64,000 nucleotides of DNA from Psilocybe azurescens (Eukaryota; Basidiomycota; Agaricomycetes; Agaricales; Agrocybaceae). Position 1 is the first letter of the stretch. Each line of letters begins with the position of its first letter. The stretch is taken from contig JAJIRX010000555.1 in NCBI GenBank assembly GCA_023853785.1, positions 558,001-622,000 of the forward strand. Direction: 5' to 3'. Made by a program: the position numbers and the translations under genes. Shown in pieces: positions 10,863-23,029 of the stretch. The notes under the pieces were generated by a model that was not told where the DNA came from, did no database searches, and worked only from the letters and a program-made list of their open reading frames with translations.

Positions 10863-11117
10863 GCATTACAAAAAGTGACTGAGCACTGCATGACATACAT
10901 ATTAAAACTCTTCATTGACATGTTTGTTCACTCACAATTTTGAGTGAACAAGGAAATGTAGAACTTCAAAAATTATAGATAATAAAGAATATATATACAT
11001 GAGTGCTTCAGCAAATTTAGAAAGGTATATGACCATCCTTTGTTTTTAAAATAGCCTTAACATGAATATCCATTGTGAATATAAAATCACATGGTGCTCA
11101 GTCACTTTTTGTAATGC
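10863..11117. mobile_element. MITE-like element with perfect 24-bp terminal inverted repeats
   Basis: GCATTACAAAAAGTGACTGA with GCAC following (10863-10886) is repeated exactly in inverse at 11094-11117. The 255-bp interior is AT-rich, has no CpG and no coding capacity. Inside, TTGTTCACTCA at 10924-10934 and its perfect complement at 10941-10951 form an 11-bp-stem hairpin with a 6-base loop. CA flanks both ends, so a 2-bp target duplication is possible but unproven. The arms contain no CpG, which may explain why they stayed identical inside a decayed island. Confidence 0.65.
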
Positions 11118-14100
11118 CAAGTAGCTGTTTGATCTGACTACAGTTTAGCAGTGTTTTTGGTGCAACATATTATTAGTCTCTTGTGTCATCTGTCAATAAT
11201 TTCATATAGTCCTTACATGTATAACTGGCTTCTGTGTATATTGATAGTATTATTTACTGCTACTGTCTACAAAAAAAATAGTATTTGTAAGTCTCATTCC
11301 AAGTCTATAGTTGTTATGACTTATATAATGATTGGTGTATTGATCCTTGAATACATGCTTTAAGATGTATCTGAACACTTAGATAAGATTGAATTTATCC
11401 TAAGTAAGATATCTAGTAGCATAATGGGTATCTCTAGACCTAGGAAATAGATTGAGTAGTAAAAATAAAGGTGGTCCTTCAGAGGGTGATTCAGCTGTAA
11501 GTGTAATGTTTTGTGCAATTTGCGGTTCAGAAGCTTGAGACTTTAATGAGTTCAAGTTTTATGAATATCTTGTGAAAGTTCACACAAAGAATGGGTAGTA
11601 AAATGAATTAAGATTCTTCTGGCCTCATTTGAACTCTCTTAAATACAGGAAAGTATTTCTATAACTGTCAAGCATATTCTGTAAAGTTCTACACTACTAG
11701 TTTGTTATCTGGCCAAGGACTGATGCTTGTTTTATTCTAAGTGGACTCTGCAATGCTCAGTTATTGGAGATGCTTAAACAGGCATTGCTTCCTTCTGCAA
11801 TCTTGCTATTCATATTTAAAGAGGAAATCACATGTAGTTTCAAGAAAAAGAAAGTGTCCACTATCTAGATGGATTAATTAACTACCTAAATGTGTATTGT
11901 ACAGCTGATTTGGTCAGTTCTTTAAGAGAAGAGAATGAAACAGTCTTGAGCTGGAATTTTGGAATGAGGGCAAAGGGATCTACAGAATGCAAATATACTA
12001 TAACAATAGTGCTATATGCACATTAAATTATATGTAGTGCTACATGTCAAATATGTAATATTGATTGTAATAGTTGACATGTGTTACCTATATGGGCACT
12101 GTTCAGCTGCTGATGAACATGTGTTCCATGCTGTGGTACATGTTCTTCTCTTCATCAAATACTCTCTTTCTTTTGATGATGATGATCTTCTGCATTGTCT
12201 TCAGTGAGTCTGCTTCATGTTTCTGATTGGATTTGTTTTGATATCATTGTATAGCAATACAATTTGTTTCAATGTGAGGCCATAGAAGTTGCCTACCTTC
12301 TCTTCTATCAATGTCAATGCCTTCAGCACAATGTTTATTGATGCAGTATTGTCCTTGTTCACATATGCTACAAAGGACATAGTGACCCATACCATGTCTC
12401 CAGTCTTAAATGCCACTGGTTTGACATGTTTCATGCTGTTATGTGGTGAGTATCTTTTATCATCTTTAGTTTTCTTGTTACATGCCATGAATGCAGTTGC
12501 TTGACAAACACCATGTGGTAGTTGTCATCCTGTCAACAATGTCTTCATATTGTGCTGTGCATCTGTGTACACCTGCTCCGATGTGGCCTTGGCCTCTATC
12601 AAGTCATAGCTGGGGTCTATGGACTGTGGTTGTTGTCTTGATGTTTGTATTGTTTGTGATTCTGTCATGTATATATTGCTATATTATATGACACCTTTGT
12701 TTTTCTTCTTTTAACCTCTTCCTTACTGTGAACAATGAAACTTGGTGTATTCAAACTTGATATTATGTCCTCAGTATTTGACTATATTTTTATATTCTAT
12801 AGTATCTTGTACCTGTTTTGTATCCTTTTTTTTCTGTTCTTTGGACTTTGATATATTGTTCACTCCAATAATTGAATAGACATTTTGGTGGGTAGACTAT
12901 TTCTTTCTGTAATGTTTGGTTGTGCCTAACAAGAATATTTGTTAGTGTTTCAGCATATTTTGAAATCTGTATAGTCCTATTGCTGTGATCTGTAACTTTA
13001 ATGTGTTATGTCTCTACTAATGATACCATTTGCCAAGGACAACTACAATCAATAACAAGTCTGTTTCTTTTCTAAGTCAATGACTGCTATAGTGATGGAG
13101 CCAAAAATACAGAAAGAGACAGCAATGGTGTCAACAGAAAATGTGGTGTGTATGAGGATGCATTGGCTGCCTGTCAGTGTGGTAGGAATATATTGAAAAA
13201 CTCTACCAACCTGAAGTTCAAAATGTTTTAAAATTCTCCAGATATTGCAATAAAGAAGCAGCCAATGCTGCAAAAACTGAGCCAATGTTTAATAGAATCC
13301 TATTATTGCATAATAGAACTCTTATCTTTAGTCTGAGAATTCTCTTGCTCAGTAGAACACATGAAAGTGTATAGAGCTGTTTGAAATTGAAGCAAGTAGT
13401 ATTGTAACAAAGAGTTATTGGTGGAGAAAAAGAAGAAATCACTTAAATTTACTCAAGAATTCAATTCTTTTATTCACAATGGTAGTTTATAAGCCCATCT
13501 GATAAGCTTTGCATGCACTCTGAATTGTGTTCTCTGTGTGATTCAGAGTTCAACTCTTTCACTTACACGCATCAATTACTTACATCACTTTTGCTAATTC
13601 CTCTCTAACTCATTCCCCACTTACTAATTTTTCCCTTTTGTTAAGATGTATAGTTCATAAAATATATCCCACCAAACTAATCACATTCTTTGGACACACC
13701 TATGACTGTCTGCTGTTCAACTCCTCATTTGACCATTTGATTTATTCCCTTTTATGTAAGTTTGATGTTTTGTTTGGATCTAAGGCTGACAGAGGTGGAT
13801 TCAACAATTTAGTACCATTGATAATATAAGAAATAACAATTATATAATATATTTTTCTTTAGGTTCTGGTACAAATACTATAATTTCCAATGCCGAGACT
13901 CAAAGAATACAGTGTAAAAATAAAAAGGACTCGTAATGCCGGGCAAAGCCTCGGCCCACAATACAAGTAAGGTGAATGTTGCTAAGTGTCAATTTGAGAG
14001 TCACGGTGACAATCGTCTCGTGTCCCGTGATGCGTGATTTTCTATTGCTTCTATCCCTAGCCTTTGAATTTCACGTCGACTACAACTTGGCAGACACCCA

Positions 14101-15105
14101 ATGCAGGTCTTCCACAATAACAGTACGCATATTTCACCCCTGCACAACCTTGAAACTCTGACCGAATATCGAAACAAATACTTAGGTGTACGCGTACTAA
14201 GGCGTTCGCTGTTGGCAGCCAGCACTTCATTGGCACCTGCCTGCACCAGAAGGTATAGGAACAATTCTCTAAAGGGTAGACAATCTATAAACTCCTCATC
14301 TTTAGCGCGAGCTTCTTTCGTCCTCTCGAGTGGGTGAAGGAGAAACTGGGCCCTGGAGTCAAGGAAGTACAGACTACAGAACAAGTTCAGCTTGCTAAAG
14401 AACAAGCAAGGAAAGATGGAACGGCTAGTTTGTTCGACGACGTCGCTGGAGCCAAAAACCAAACCGACTGCCCCAAAGAAAAAGAACGACAACGAAGTCC
14501 GAAAAATAAAAGGTGTTCGCAAGCCAAAGCCTAATTTTGTGCGTGAACAGATGTCTGTCTCCCCGAATATATCTGACAATTTTGTTCTTACTTGCAGCAC
14601 AAATACTCGACAGCCAATTTCAAAATCTCACATCGTAAATTGAACATGCTCGGACGGCAGATAGCAGGGAAGCCCATAGATTATGCGATCTTGCAAATGC
14701 AATTCAGTGAAAAACGCGCCAGTTCGCGTGTCATGAACATGCTTGCTACTGCTCGAGACCACGCAAGTCGTTATAAGAAATTGCCGGAGGGAAAGCTTGT
14801 CGTTGGTGAGTGGCATATAAGCTTGCGTGCTTCCCTTGTTATTCATGGAATTCTTCACTTTTACAGCTGAGGCATGGGTGACCAAAGGTCCTCGTCTTCC
14901 TCCCAGATTAGAGGCTAGAGGTCGAGGTCATTATGGTACCCGAACCCATCCTAATTCCAAAATCAGCGTCATTTTGAAAGAAGGAAAGACTGTAGAGCAG
15001 GAAAAGGCCGCCGCGAGGAAAAGGAAGTTGAACAAGATCGTATCTGCTGCTCTTGTTCGAGAAGACAAACCTATCCGAAATCCTTCACCGACATGGGGTT
15101 GGTGA
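14101..15105 (+). CDS. MRPL22: Mitochondrial large-subunit ribosomal protein uL22m
   Basis: The conserved uL22 core is spread over exons 14598-14805 and 14867-15105: [60 protein letters not shown] and [20 protein letters not shown]. Upstream exons (14101-14252, 14306-14538) supply a basic presequence and a typical [15 protein letters not shown] lead. The exon at 14306-14538 contains a one-base frame break: [10 protein letters not shown] and [13 protein letters not shown] are in different frames, and A4 instead of A5 at 14454-14458 would join them. The start at 14101 is the least certain part; [16 protein letters not shown] looks like the targeting peptide. The product would work in the mitoribosome exit-tunnel region. 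Confidence 0.85.
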
Positions 15106-15310
15106 ATGGGAATATAATTTATTTACATACGCACTATGAGTATATATTGAGTTCTCTAAGCAAAAGACGTACAGTGTAACAATATCGAGTCGCCAGTAAA
15201 CTGATTAACCATCAGGGAACGAATTCGCTAAAAATAGTTACACCGATTTGGACACGTTGGCAGTGTAATGTAGTATTCGGGCACAATCCTGCTTTCCGTT
15301 AACAACCACA

Positions 15311-17064
15311 ATGCCAAAATGCTGGCTCACCCTTCCGCTCTTTCTCTTCGCGGCCTCTGCGTTTGCATCCAGCCAATCGTTTGAAAATACAGCCATTGTC
15401 CGTACAGTTGAACTGGGTGGTTCAGTGGTCCACGTCACGACAACGTATGCGATCAAAGCCCTTGAAGACGGGCAAAAATCCTATACGATTGCTCTCGGAC
15501 GCGGTGAAAAAGCCACCACCAGCTTTTTAGAAGCAAAGGTCAAGGGTCAGCAACAGGCATTACAAGTAAAAGAACACGCTTTCGATGCTAATGGGTACGT
15601 TCAATTTAGTACCTTATCGTAAACTTGGCTCACGCACAGCGTAATGTCTTAAGGGATTACCACCTTTTGGATATCGCGCTTCCAAAAACTCTGTCCACTA
15701 ACAAGACATTGAATCTCGTCCTGGAGACTGTTCAAACCCATGTTACAAGGCCATGGCCAGCGACTGCGGGGCAGAACGAAGACCAAGCTCTCGAATATAC
15801 CACCAACTTGTTCGTGCTGAGCCCATACGCGACATCAGTTCAACGTACCAAGATAAAGTAAGTCAAATAAATATTACTATGATGTTCGATTTAGCTTCTT
15901 ATATGCGTGTATCAGGGCATTGACTCCCCGGGTGATCTCATTCACAACGCCTAAGCACGTCGAGAGCTTCACGGACACAAACCCGGCTTCGAAAACTGGT
16001 GCAACCGTTGTCTATGGACCCTTCGACAACATTCCACCCAGTGCAGAACCTGGCTTTATTGAGAAGCACCAGCAACCCGTCACCGTGCACTACAACCACG
16101 AGCAGCCGGTCCTTGAAGTCTTCAAACTCGAACGTAGCGCTGAAATCAGCCACTGGGGAGCCAACCTCAATATTCAAGATAACGTAGTTTTGCATAATGC
16201 TGGACCCAAGTGAGCTGATCGTCTGTATAGCCCAATATGATGAGCTGATTATTTGTATTAAGACTGAAAGGCCATTTCTCACGTTTGGATCACCAGACGC
16301 AAGCCTTCTACAAGCGACCAGCTCCTCATGTTCTGCCTGCGATGACGCTTCATCTTCCTGCTGGCATCCGAAACGCATATTACTACGACACTATTGGTAA
16401 TGTGTCGACCTCAAGGTTGAGGACCGCACCCTCTGTCCCAAAGGATAAGCAAGGCACTCAGTTCAGTATCTTTGAGTTCAAACCTCGCTACCCTATCCTC
16501 GGTGGCTGGAATTATACCTTTACACTAGGATGGGATTCACCCCTCGAAGATTCTGCAAGTTACGACAAGTCTACTGGTCGTTACATAGTCGAAGTGCCAA
16601 TCATGACTCCAATTCTGGGCGCCGTAGTCAATGATGAAGAGCTGACTGTTATTCTACCGGAAGGCGCGACGTAAGCTATTCCGATAGTTATACGCATCTC
16701 ACTCGCTCACCAATTTCTCTTTTACGATTATACAGGGACGTCCAATACGTAGCACCCTTCCCTGCTACCGTGAACTCTATCGGCACGCATACTACTTACC
16801 TTGATACCTCTGGACGCCCGGCTTTGACATTCCGATATAAGAATCTAACTGTGAAGCATGCTCAAAGTATATTCGTAAGTTTTTTCTGCGCTCTCCATCT
16901 ATCAAAGCCTTAATGTGTGGATCTAGGTATCATACAAGGTCTCTTGGTTGGCACACCTCAAAAAGCCTATTGCTGTTGGAACAGCCTTTCTCGGTCTCTT
17001 TACTCTGGGAATGATTGCTCGAAGAGTGAATCTCACCCTCCATCAAAAGAAAAAAGTGTCATAA
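15311..17064 (+). CDS. OST1: Oligosaccharyltransferase subunit OST1 (ribophorin I)
   Basis: A signal peptide (MPKCWLTLPLFLFAASAFA) is followed by the ribophorin I lumenal domain over several exons (15311-15594, about 15650-15857, 15916-16209, 16263-16670, 16736-16874, 16927-17064). Family signatures include ENTAIVRTVELGG, QNEDQALEYTTNLFVLSPY, VVYGPFDNIPP, SHWGANLNIQDN, LPAGIRNAYYYDTIGNVSTS, FKPRYPILGGWNYTFTLGW and YLDTSGRPALTFRYKNL. A single membrane helix near the C-terminus (AVGTAFLGLFTLGMIA) ends in a short basic tail. OST1 presents nascent chains to the N-glycosylating complex in the ER. The acceptor of the first intron is uncertain (near 15645-15653). Confidence 0.93.
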
Positions 17065-17122
17065 ATAGATGCAATGTTAATATTATTTCGCTGAGGTGTT
17101 GCTTTGAGGGTGACAATCGTGC

Positions 17123-17828
17123 CTATTTCATATGATTACGAATGAAACTATGAAGAGTCATCATCTGACAGTTTTGTGGTGGTGGTTGGCTACCAAATGG
17201 CAAAAGAATTGAGAAAATGAAGATAAAGCATAAAGAGAAAACTTACGGGATTATCGACATGAAGACGTTGAACGCCCCGCTTTCAAGAAGACATCGGAAA
17301 TAAAGGCCATTGTTGCTCTTTCCTCCTGGAAAATCGTAATAAAGACTAGTAGCTTTCCATCGCCAAGTTCCTTGGACAATTCCCTCTTTCTTCTTGCCGA
17401 GAATGAGTTGCATCGGCAGCTCATGTATACCAGTCGAATTGTGAACATTGACGGGATACACAGTGGTTTCATTCACGAGTAACCAAAGTTGATTCTGGCT
17501 GATGTAGAAATAAGGAGGTTCGTAGGTGTTTGAGATGATTGACAGATTTCCGAGTTCACCTAAACGGTAATGTGAAGAAAGAGCGACGGCTTAGCATGAC
17601 TGTAAATGAGGAATGGGGCAGAGATTTACCTGCTCTATGGACGGATAGATGTCTGGTAGATGATCCTGAGGACACGGGTCCCTTGGCCTCGATATACGAG
17701 GCACCTGGTATCAGAGAACCCATCGAGCTACGTCCATTCATGCCTTCCCATGTGGGAACAGCAGCTATGAGCTGCAGGGAGAAAAGAAGGGCCAGAAGAG
17801 TAAAAGGGATATCTTTGATCGAGAACAT
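17123..17828 (-). CDS. Secreted protein of unknown function
   Basis: Three exons on the minus strand. It starts at 17828 with a signal peptide (MFSIKDIPFTLLALLFSLQL, cleaved near IAA). After a Ser/Gly-rich linker the second exon has YEPPYFYISQNQLWLLVNET, VYPVNVHNSTGIHELPMQLI, WRWKATSLYYDFPGGKSNNG and LYFRCLLESGAFNVFMSI. A final short exon (PQPPPQNCQMMTLHSF) ends at 17123-17125. The layout (beta-rich core, several N-glycosylation sites, Pro-rich Cys-containing tail) is one I associate with lineage-restricted secreted proteins of Agaricomycetes; no enzyme motif is visible. It is convergent with OST1, only about 60 bases away. Confidence 0.65.
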
Positions 17829-18450
17829 GGCGTTGTGAAGAGAGCGCGATGTAATGGATTACATCTACCAGAGGCAGCGGGGTTTTATGTCTCGGAAAAG
17901 CATCGCAAAGACAAACGTGGAGTTCAATTCAGATTGTCCGAACTTGACGCGGATGGGGATTTCCTTGGAATCTTCACCAGAGGAAGAAGCACGGAGCTTA
18001 CGGTGAAGCTTGAAGGTATGACAATGCAATTGAATATCAGGATCCTTCGAGTCGTCATGCAAGTTCCAAGGGTACATCTTAGAGAACGGCGTATTTTTAG
18101 GACCTCAGGCTCCCGGATCGAGACGACACATAGAGTAAATAGTCGATGGTGTGCGAGAGACAAGATTTCCTTTTGGCATTCAAGTTGAGTAGTAGCCGGG
18201 ATATTAACCAGGGGTGAACTATTGGTTACTATGTGGTAGTGGTAATGAAGAACAGGGATGGGCGAGTAGGACGACGATGGTTCGGGATAATTAGAACCAA
18301 ATTAGACGAGTGTTTGAGCGAGTCTATTTCTAAATTAATCGTGTTTTGACTTGATCTTGTGACCTATTTGGGACTGAATTTTTCCGCTCGATTAATAGTT
18401 ACTTACACGTTACCATTATATCATACTTCACGTCTTCTCTAGGAATCCAA
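17829..18450. other. Divergent intergenic region (secreted protein / PPR gene)
   Basis: 622 bases between two start codons. Minus-strand and plus-strand frames at 17835-18188 have no recognisable product. No repeat or clear core promoter seen. Confidence 0.35.
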
Positions 18451-20497
18451 ATGCTCCGGAAAATCACTCAGGGCAGTGGGAATGTCGTTCTCGAGCGCGT
18501 TCTGTTGCCGTCAAGTTCACAGTCGTTGCATAATGTCTCCTTGAAAGCGTTCTCAACCTGGCTGGACGCGCATCACTCACCACTTAGTTCGAACATACCA
18601 GAAACTTCGTTATCTTCATCAACCAATTGGCCACGGGATGGTCGAAGATTCGCGTCGACACGTCACCCACCACGACATGGTTCGGGGAAAGAGACAGAAC
18701 GTCCGGAGCTGCCTCGTTTTCTCCGAAGACAACAACTTCAAAAAGCCTCAACGCAAGAGACTGTCAAGTCTGTTGTAAGGCCAGCTTCTCCCAGCCGGCC
18801 ACAAAATTCCCCTTCGTCCTCCAAAACACCGGCTTTCCGCTCACGACATTATGACCCCGATAATCAAACGACTCCAAAATCAGAACTTCGTCCTCTTGAA
18901 CCCCATATCCTTTCAGGAAGGCTAAAGAAACTTTGCGACGCAGGCAAAATTGACGATGCGGTCTACATGCTGAAAAACGCGCCATTAGATGCACAAAATA
19001 CTCAGGTGTGGAACACTCTGATATGGGAGTGTTTGAAAGGAAAGCGGTTTCAACTAGGTTACCAATTATTCATCGATGTAAGTGTTTTCTGTGTTCGTAC
19101 TCGTGTCTCTACCTAAAATTATTTTAGATGAAAAGAAGAGGGTTTAGCCCTACCACTAGAACCTTTCAGACATTTTTCAGCGGTTTATCACGCATAGAAC
19201 ACTGGCCCACGCACCCAAAGCAACTTACGAATGCGCGTTCGCTCTACGAGGCCTTTCAGCGCCACATATCATCTCTCAAAAGACATGACCCTACCAATTC
19301 TGACTTGACAATCGAACCTCTTGGTGGATATATTCGTATTCTGGGAAATGCTGGCCAATACCAAGAAATATTTGATGTTTACTATTCCATGGACCAAGAT
19401 GGACCTCTGGCTCCGAACCAATACATTTTCACTTGTATGTTTCAAGCAATAGCCGCTGCCAAAAACGACACTACGGAGGGTAGTGTCAAGGTTGCTGCAG
19501 ATGCCCGAATGCTTTGGAGTCAACTAACCAGAGCAGCCAAAAAGCAGGCTTCACTCCTGACTCGTACACCGCTGTCTCAGCACTAAAAGCTTTGGCGGGC
19601 GGTAATGAAACGGATCATGAACTGGCTTTCCGAATTGTTGAGCAAGACTTCGGTTTGGTAGCCGACCGAACAACCTCCAAGCCTGGTTTATTCCCTCTGC
19701 GGCCCGAATCCTTAGCCGCCATTCTCAAACTCTGTAATGAAACAAAGCAATATTCCAAGTGTACACAGTTCTATCAGCAAGTCAAGAGAAGACCCGAGGA
19801 AACTGGTGGGGTGTCCATTCTGGATCGCCTGCACATGGAAGAGGTTTTGAGGGCGGAGGTGGCATTGCGAGAGCCAGGATTAGGATATCATGCCGTCGAA
19901 ACTCTCGAATGGATGCTGCGCCAAGAGATAACGGGAGTCAATGGTCCCAAAATCCGTCCGGGGCTGTCGACTTACAACCTCGTAATGCAGGCTTGCTGGC
20001 GCAGCGCAGACTGGAACTCGGCTGCGCGGACTTTCGATCTGATGACAGGCTATCACTCGCATGACTTCAAAGATGGCGCAGTTGCCTCAAATCCCAGGTT
20101 CGATAAGCGTGGTCCAGGGAGAAACCTTCCAGTGACGGCCGAGTTCATGTCCTCCATGCTCAAAACTGCTTTGGCGACGAACAACCGCGCAGATATGCGC
20201 CAAGTTCTGCGTATCACCGATTACCTAGGTTTCAACAAGCTTCTTCGCACCGGTGGGACGGAAAAGCAAGAGACATCGAAATCGGCCAAGCATAGGCAAT
20301 TCTTTGGCAATAAGTTCGCCTCTGCTGTCGTCGAAACGGTGACCGCTGTACTGGAAGACAGTGGGAAACACGCAAAGCCTGAAGAAGCCAGGAAGTGGAG
20401 AGCATTGGCCAATGAGGCAAGGACACAGCTCGGTGTCCCCACTGAAGCACCCGCCAGAACGCCCCGCAGGCGCACAGCTTCAGCTTTATCTACTTAG
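18451..20497 (+). CDS. Mitochondrial pentatricopeptide-repeat (PPR) protein
   Basis: Two exons (18451-19077 and 19128-20497). The N-terminus is basic and Ser-rich (MLRKITQGSGNVVLERVLLP), fitting a mitochondrial presequence. PPR-like helical pairs follow: SGRLKKLCDAGKIDDAVYML, TQVWNTLIWECLKGKRFQLG, MKRRGFSPTTRTFQTFFSGL, PLGGYIRILGNAGQYQEIFD, AGFTPDSYTAVSALKALAGG and GLSTYNLVMQACWRSADWNS. The second exon is split by a one-base frame change at the A5 run 19539-19543; A6 would read TRAAKKAGFTPDSY. Fungal proteins of this type bind mitochondrial transcripts for processing, stability or translation. The exact orthologue was not identified. Confidence 0.75.
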
Positions 20498-20773
20498 GAT
20501 CAAACTCATGCTATGACATCCCTTGCAATGAGCCCCCAGTATTCGCTGGGGGACTTCCTCCTACCTACTGACATGTATTCGACGACATACATACTATTCA
20601 TAATATCATTAACATAGATGCAAAAACAACGATATAATTAGATAGCGGCCAGTGTGCGCCTGATAGTCCATACCCACGACTCTTATTAGAAGGGATCCAC
20701 TACTCAACCCCAACCAATGCATAGCAATACGATAAAGATAGTCCATGTGTGAATAATAACACAAATCAGCCAA

Positions 20774-23029
20774 CTATGCTACAGATTTAGGTCTGTCGCC
20801 TGCATTCACGGTGCCCCCTTCACGTCCAAAGCTATGGAAGGCAGGAGAAGGTGGAACGAAGGTGTCTTCTGTCAGTGCCATTGAAACTGGCTGGTAGGTG
20901 TGGGATTTCGCTGGCGGAGATCCTGCGACGTATGTATTCCTGGGGTTCATAGGCATGGAGCTCATGCTAGAATGGATCGAACCCGCAGGTATAGGACTTT
21001 GGCGACTGCGAGGTGTCCTGGCAGTCGAAGCAGGTCTTCGCAGTCTGCGCTTGCGGCAGAAGGAAACTAGCCACACGATGCTACATACGATTAGGATGAG
21101 GGCGTTCAGCGCGACAATGCCAAGCATCGCAGGAATGTATTTGCCGATGAGTTCGAGAGAGTTAGAGATGTCGTTCGATATTGAGAAACTGGGGGCGACT
21201 GAGACACCATTGAGTCCCACGAAGGTGATGTTTGTCCTGGGGTGCCTCCTCGCTGTTTGTGGAAGTCGACAGAGCCTTCGTCTGGGTCAACAATGGATAG
21301 GAACTTCATGTATGGGTCACCCATGTTACCGGAGGAATCGAAATCGCCAAAGTCGTAGACAGAGTAGACAGAACGGAGGAAGTTATCGCCAACTAACCAA
21401 TCGCTAGGAAAAGAAGTCAATATATATGGCCAAAGAAGACACTAGTTGCACATACAAATCATTGCCGATGTCGAACGATTGGGGCACGAATGAACCGAGG
21501 CACACAGTTGGGTCGACAGTATTGGCAGGATTGACGTCCAATGGATGTATTGGAAAGACTTGTCCACTGGTTTATATGAAAATCAGCAAAGCCACAAGAT
21601 AAAAAGAGTATGACACGAACCCGATCTGGAAAGCCATATTGATTTCTGCTGAACATGGGATCCTCCAATAGCCGAGGGATGAGTCAAAAGCAGCACCAGC
21701 AACATTGCCATAAATAGCATCACAAATTTCTTTTGGTGCATACCTGCGACGGTTTTTGAGGGGACAAACGAGTAAAGTAAAGGAAGAATAACGCACGTAT
21801 ATGAAGCACCGCTATCCATGAGAGCAACGGCCTTATTACTCGGAGCCCCAGTGACTTTTGTTGTGGGTACAGTGATGGTCTCGTTCACGATTATAGCGTC
21901 GAGCAATACGTTCCACCGATACGGGTTATGGACGGGCCAAGTTGGAATACGTTCGTTGCCAGATACAGCAGAATATAAGGGATCAAGTTCGCCTTGTAAA
22001 TGAATAGGTAAGTGTTACCGGGGTTGCATGATATATTATTTACCAATGGAAAAGCTGCCCTCCACATCGTCCTCTGGTTCTGAACTTCGTTGTAGGGCAA
22101 ATGCGATGAAGTTTGGCTCTGAGGGATTAGTCTCGAACAGATTGTACAAAAGACTTCGACCTGCAGCTGAGTTTGTGCCGTTCACCTTCATATCAATGTT
22201 TGAGAGTCGAGTGAAACCCAGTCCTGCAATTCCTTCAGCTCCATAACCAAGAGCAGGATTCTTTACTTGATCTGCGTCGATTAAAGCCTGTGAGGGAACG
22301 GCAATCCTGGGATGAATGTGACAGAATCAGAACATGTCGCAGAAACGATTTCAAAGTTTACATACCCTACAAATTCCACGGGAGCATATGCAATGTTGCC
22401 GCTTGCCCATCCGATCGCATACTGTGTATGTGTGATCTTAGAAAGGAGTTTACAAAGATCATTCAATCATACTCACGGTGAGGTTAAGAGTAAGATCCTG
22501 TAAGAACAATCAAAAAGAGATATCAAGGACGATCGATGCGGCATTCACTGACCGTTTGTTTGAGGTTAGGTATAGGATGAGTAGGTCCTTTAATAAATAA
22601 GTCCGAAGAGCCTGTGTCCAGTTGCACAGGATATTCTGAGGAAGAGGAAAATGAGACCAATGCAAAGACGTTGAAAACCAAGATCACTCACCAACATCTC
22701 CCACAGTAATCTTTAAGGTACAGAATGTTTGAGATGGAGTAGATTTTTCTGAAAAGTTGAGCTAGGCTTACATTGGCAATGTAGATCAGGTCATGTACAG
22801 AGCTAAAAGGCCGGTTAGCGCCGCTCGAAGAACTGAGAAAGCGAAGAACGCACTTTAGGTCAAACGTATTGGCCTCTGCTGCGTCGACGTTAATTTGCAA
22901 GTCGGAGGGTGAGTTGGCTGGTGACCGCCGTCGAAAAGGTGAAGTTTGTTTGATTTTCTTGACAGTGATCCTGTGGGCCGATGACAGCGCAGCGAAAAGA
23001 GAGAGGGAAAGAAAGAGAGATAGCTTCAT
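20774..23029 (-). CDS. Membrane-anchored aspartic protease (A1 family)
   Basis: Starts at 23029 with a signal peptide (MKLSLFLSLSLFAALSSA). Many short exons follow. Both catalytic motifs are visible: VQLDTGSSDLFIKGP (near 22600) and VALMDSGASYT (near 21820). Between and after them are LNLTYAIGWASGNIAYAPVE and WLVGDNFLRSVYSVYDFG, the usual C-terminal pepsin block. After a disordered linker a single membrane helix (AMLGIVALNALILIVCSIVW) is followed by FCRKRR and a cytosolic Ser/Pro tail to 20774. This is a type I membrane protease, like the yapsin-type group but with a true transmembrane helix rather than a GPI signal. DSGAS replaces the common DTGTS at the second site. Confidence 0.85.

Larger units (their letters stand above)
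10150..14100. other. Gene-free AT-rich region with CpG-depleted repeat island
   Basis: Almost 4 kb without a supportable gene. From about 10741 to 13860 I count only three CpG dinucleotides (near 11522, 12577 and 13569), while flanking genes are rich in CpG. TpG and CpA are frequent. This is the pattern left by long-term methylation and deamination of repeats. A decayed minus-strand frame at 12201-12488 (GDMVWVTMSFVAYVNKDNTA) may be a remnant of a repeated basidiomycete protein, but this is weak. Short hydrophobic frames elsewhere look like AT-rich chance. Confidence 0.7.

Noticed and set aside
10553..10878. Hydrophobic open frames at the left edge of the AT-rich island
   Set aside because: Runs of Phe, Leu and Ser are what AT-rich, pyrimidine-rich DNA encodes by chance; there is no partner exon or family match.
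14001..14600. 199-codon open frame on the minus strand
   Set aside because: It is antisense to the first exons of uL22m, has no recognisable domain, and the opposite strand explains the region with good splice sites.
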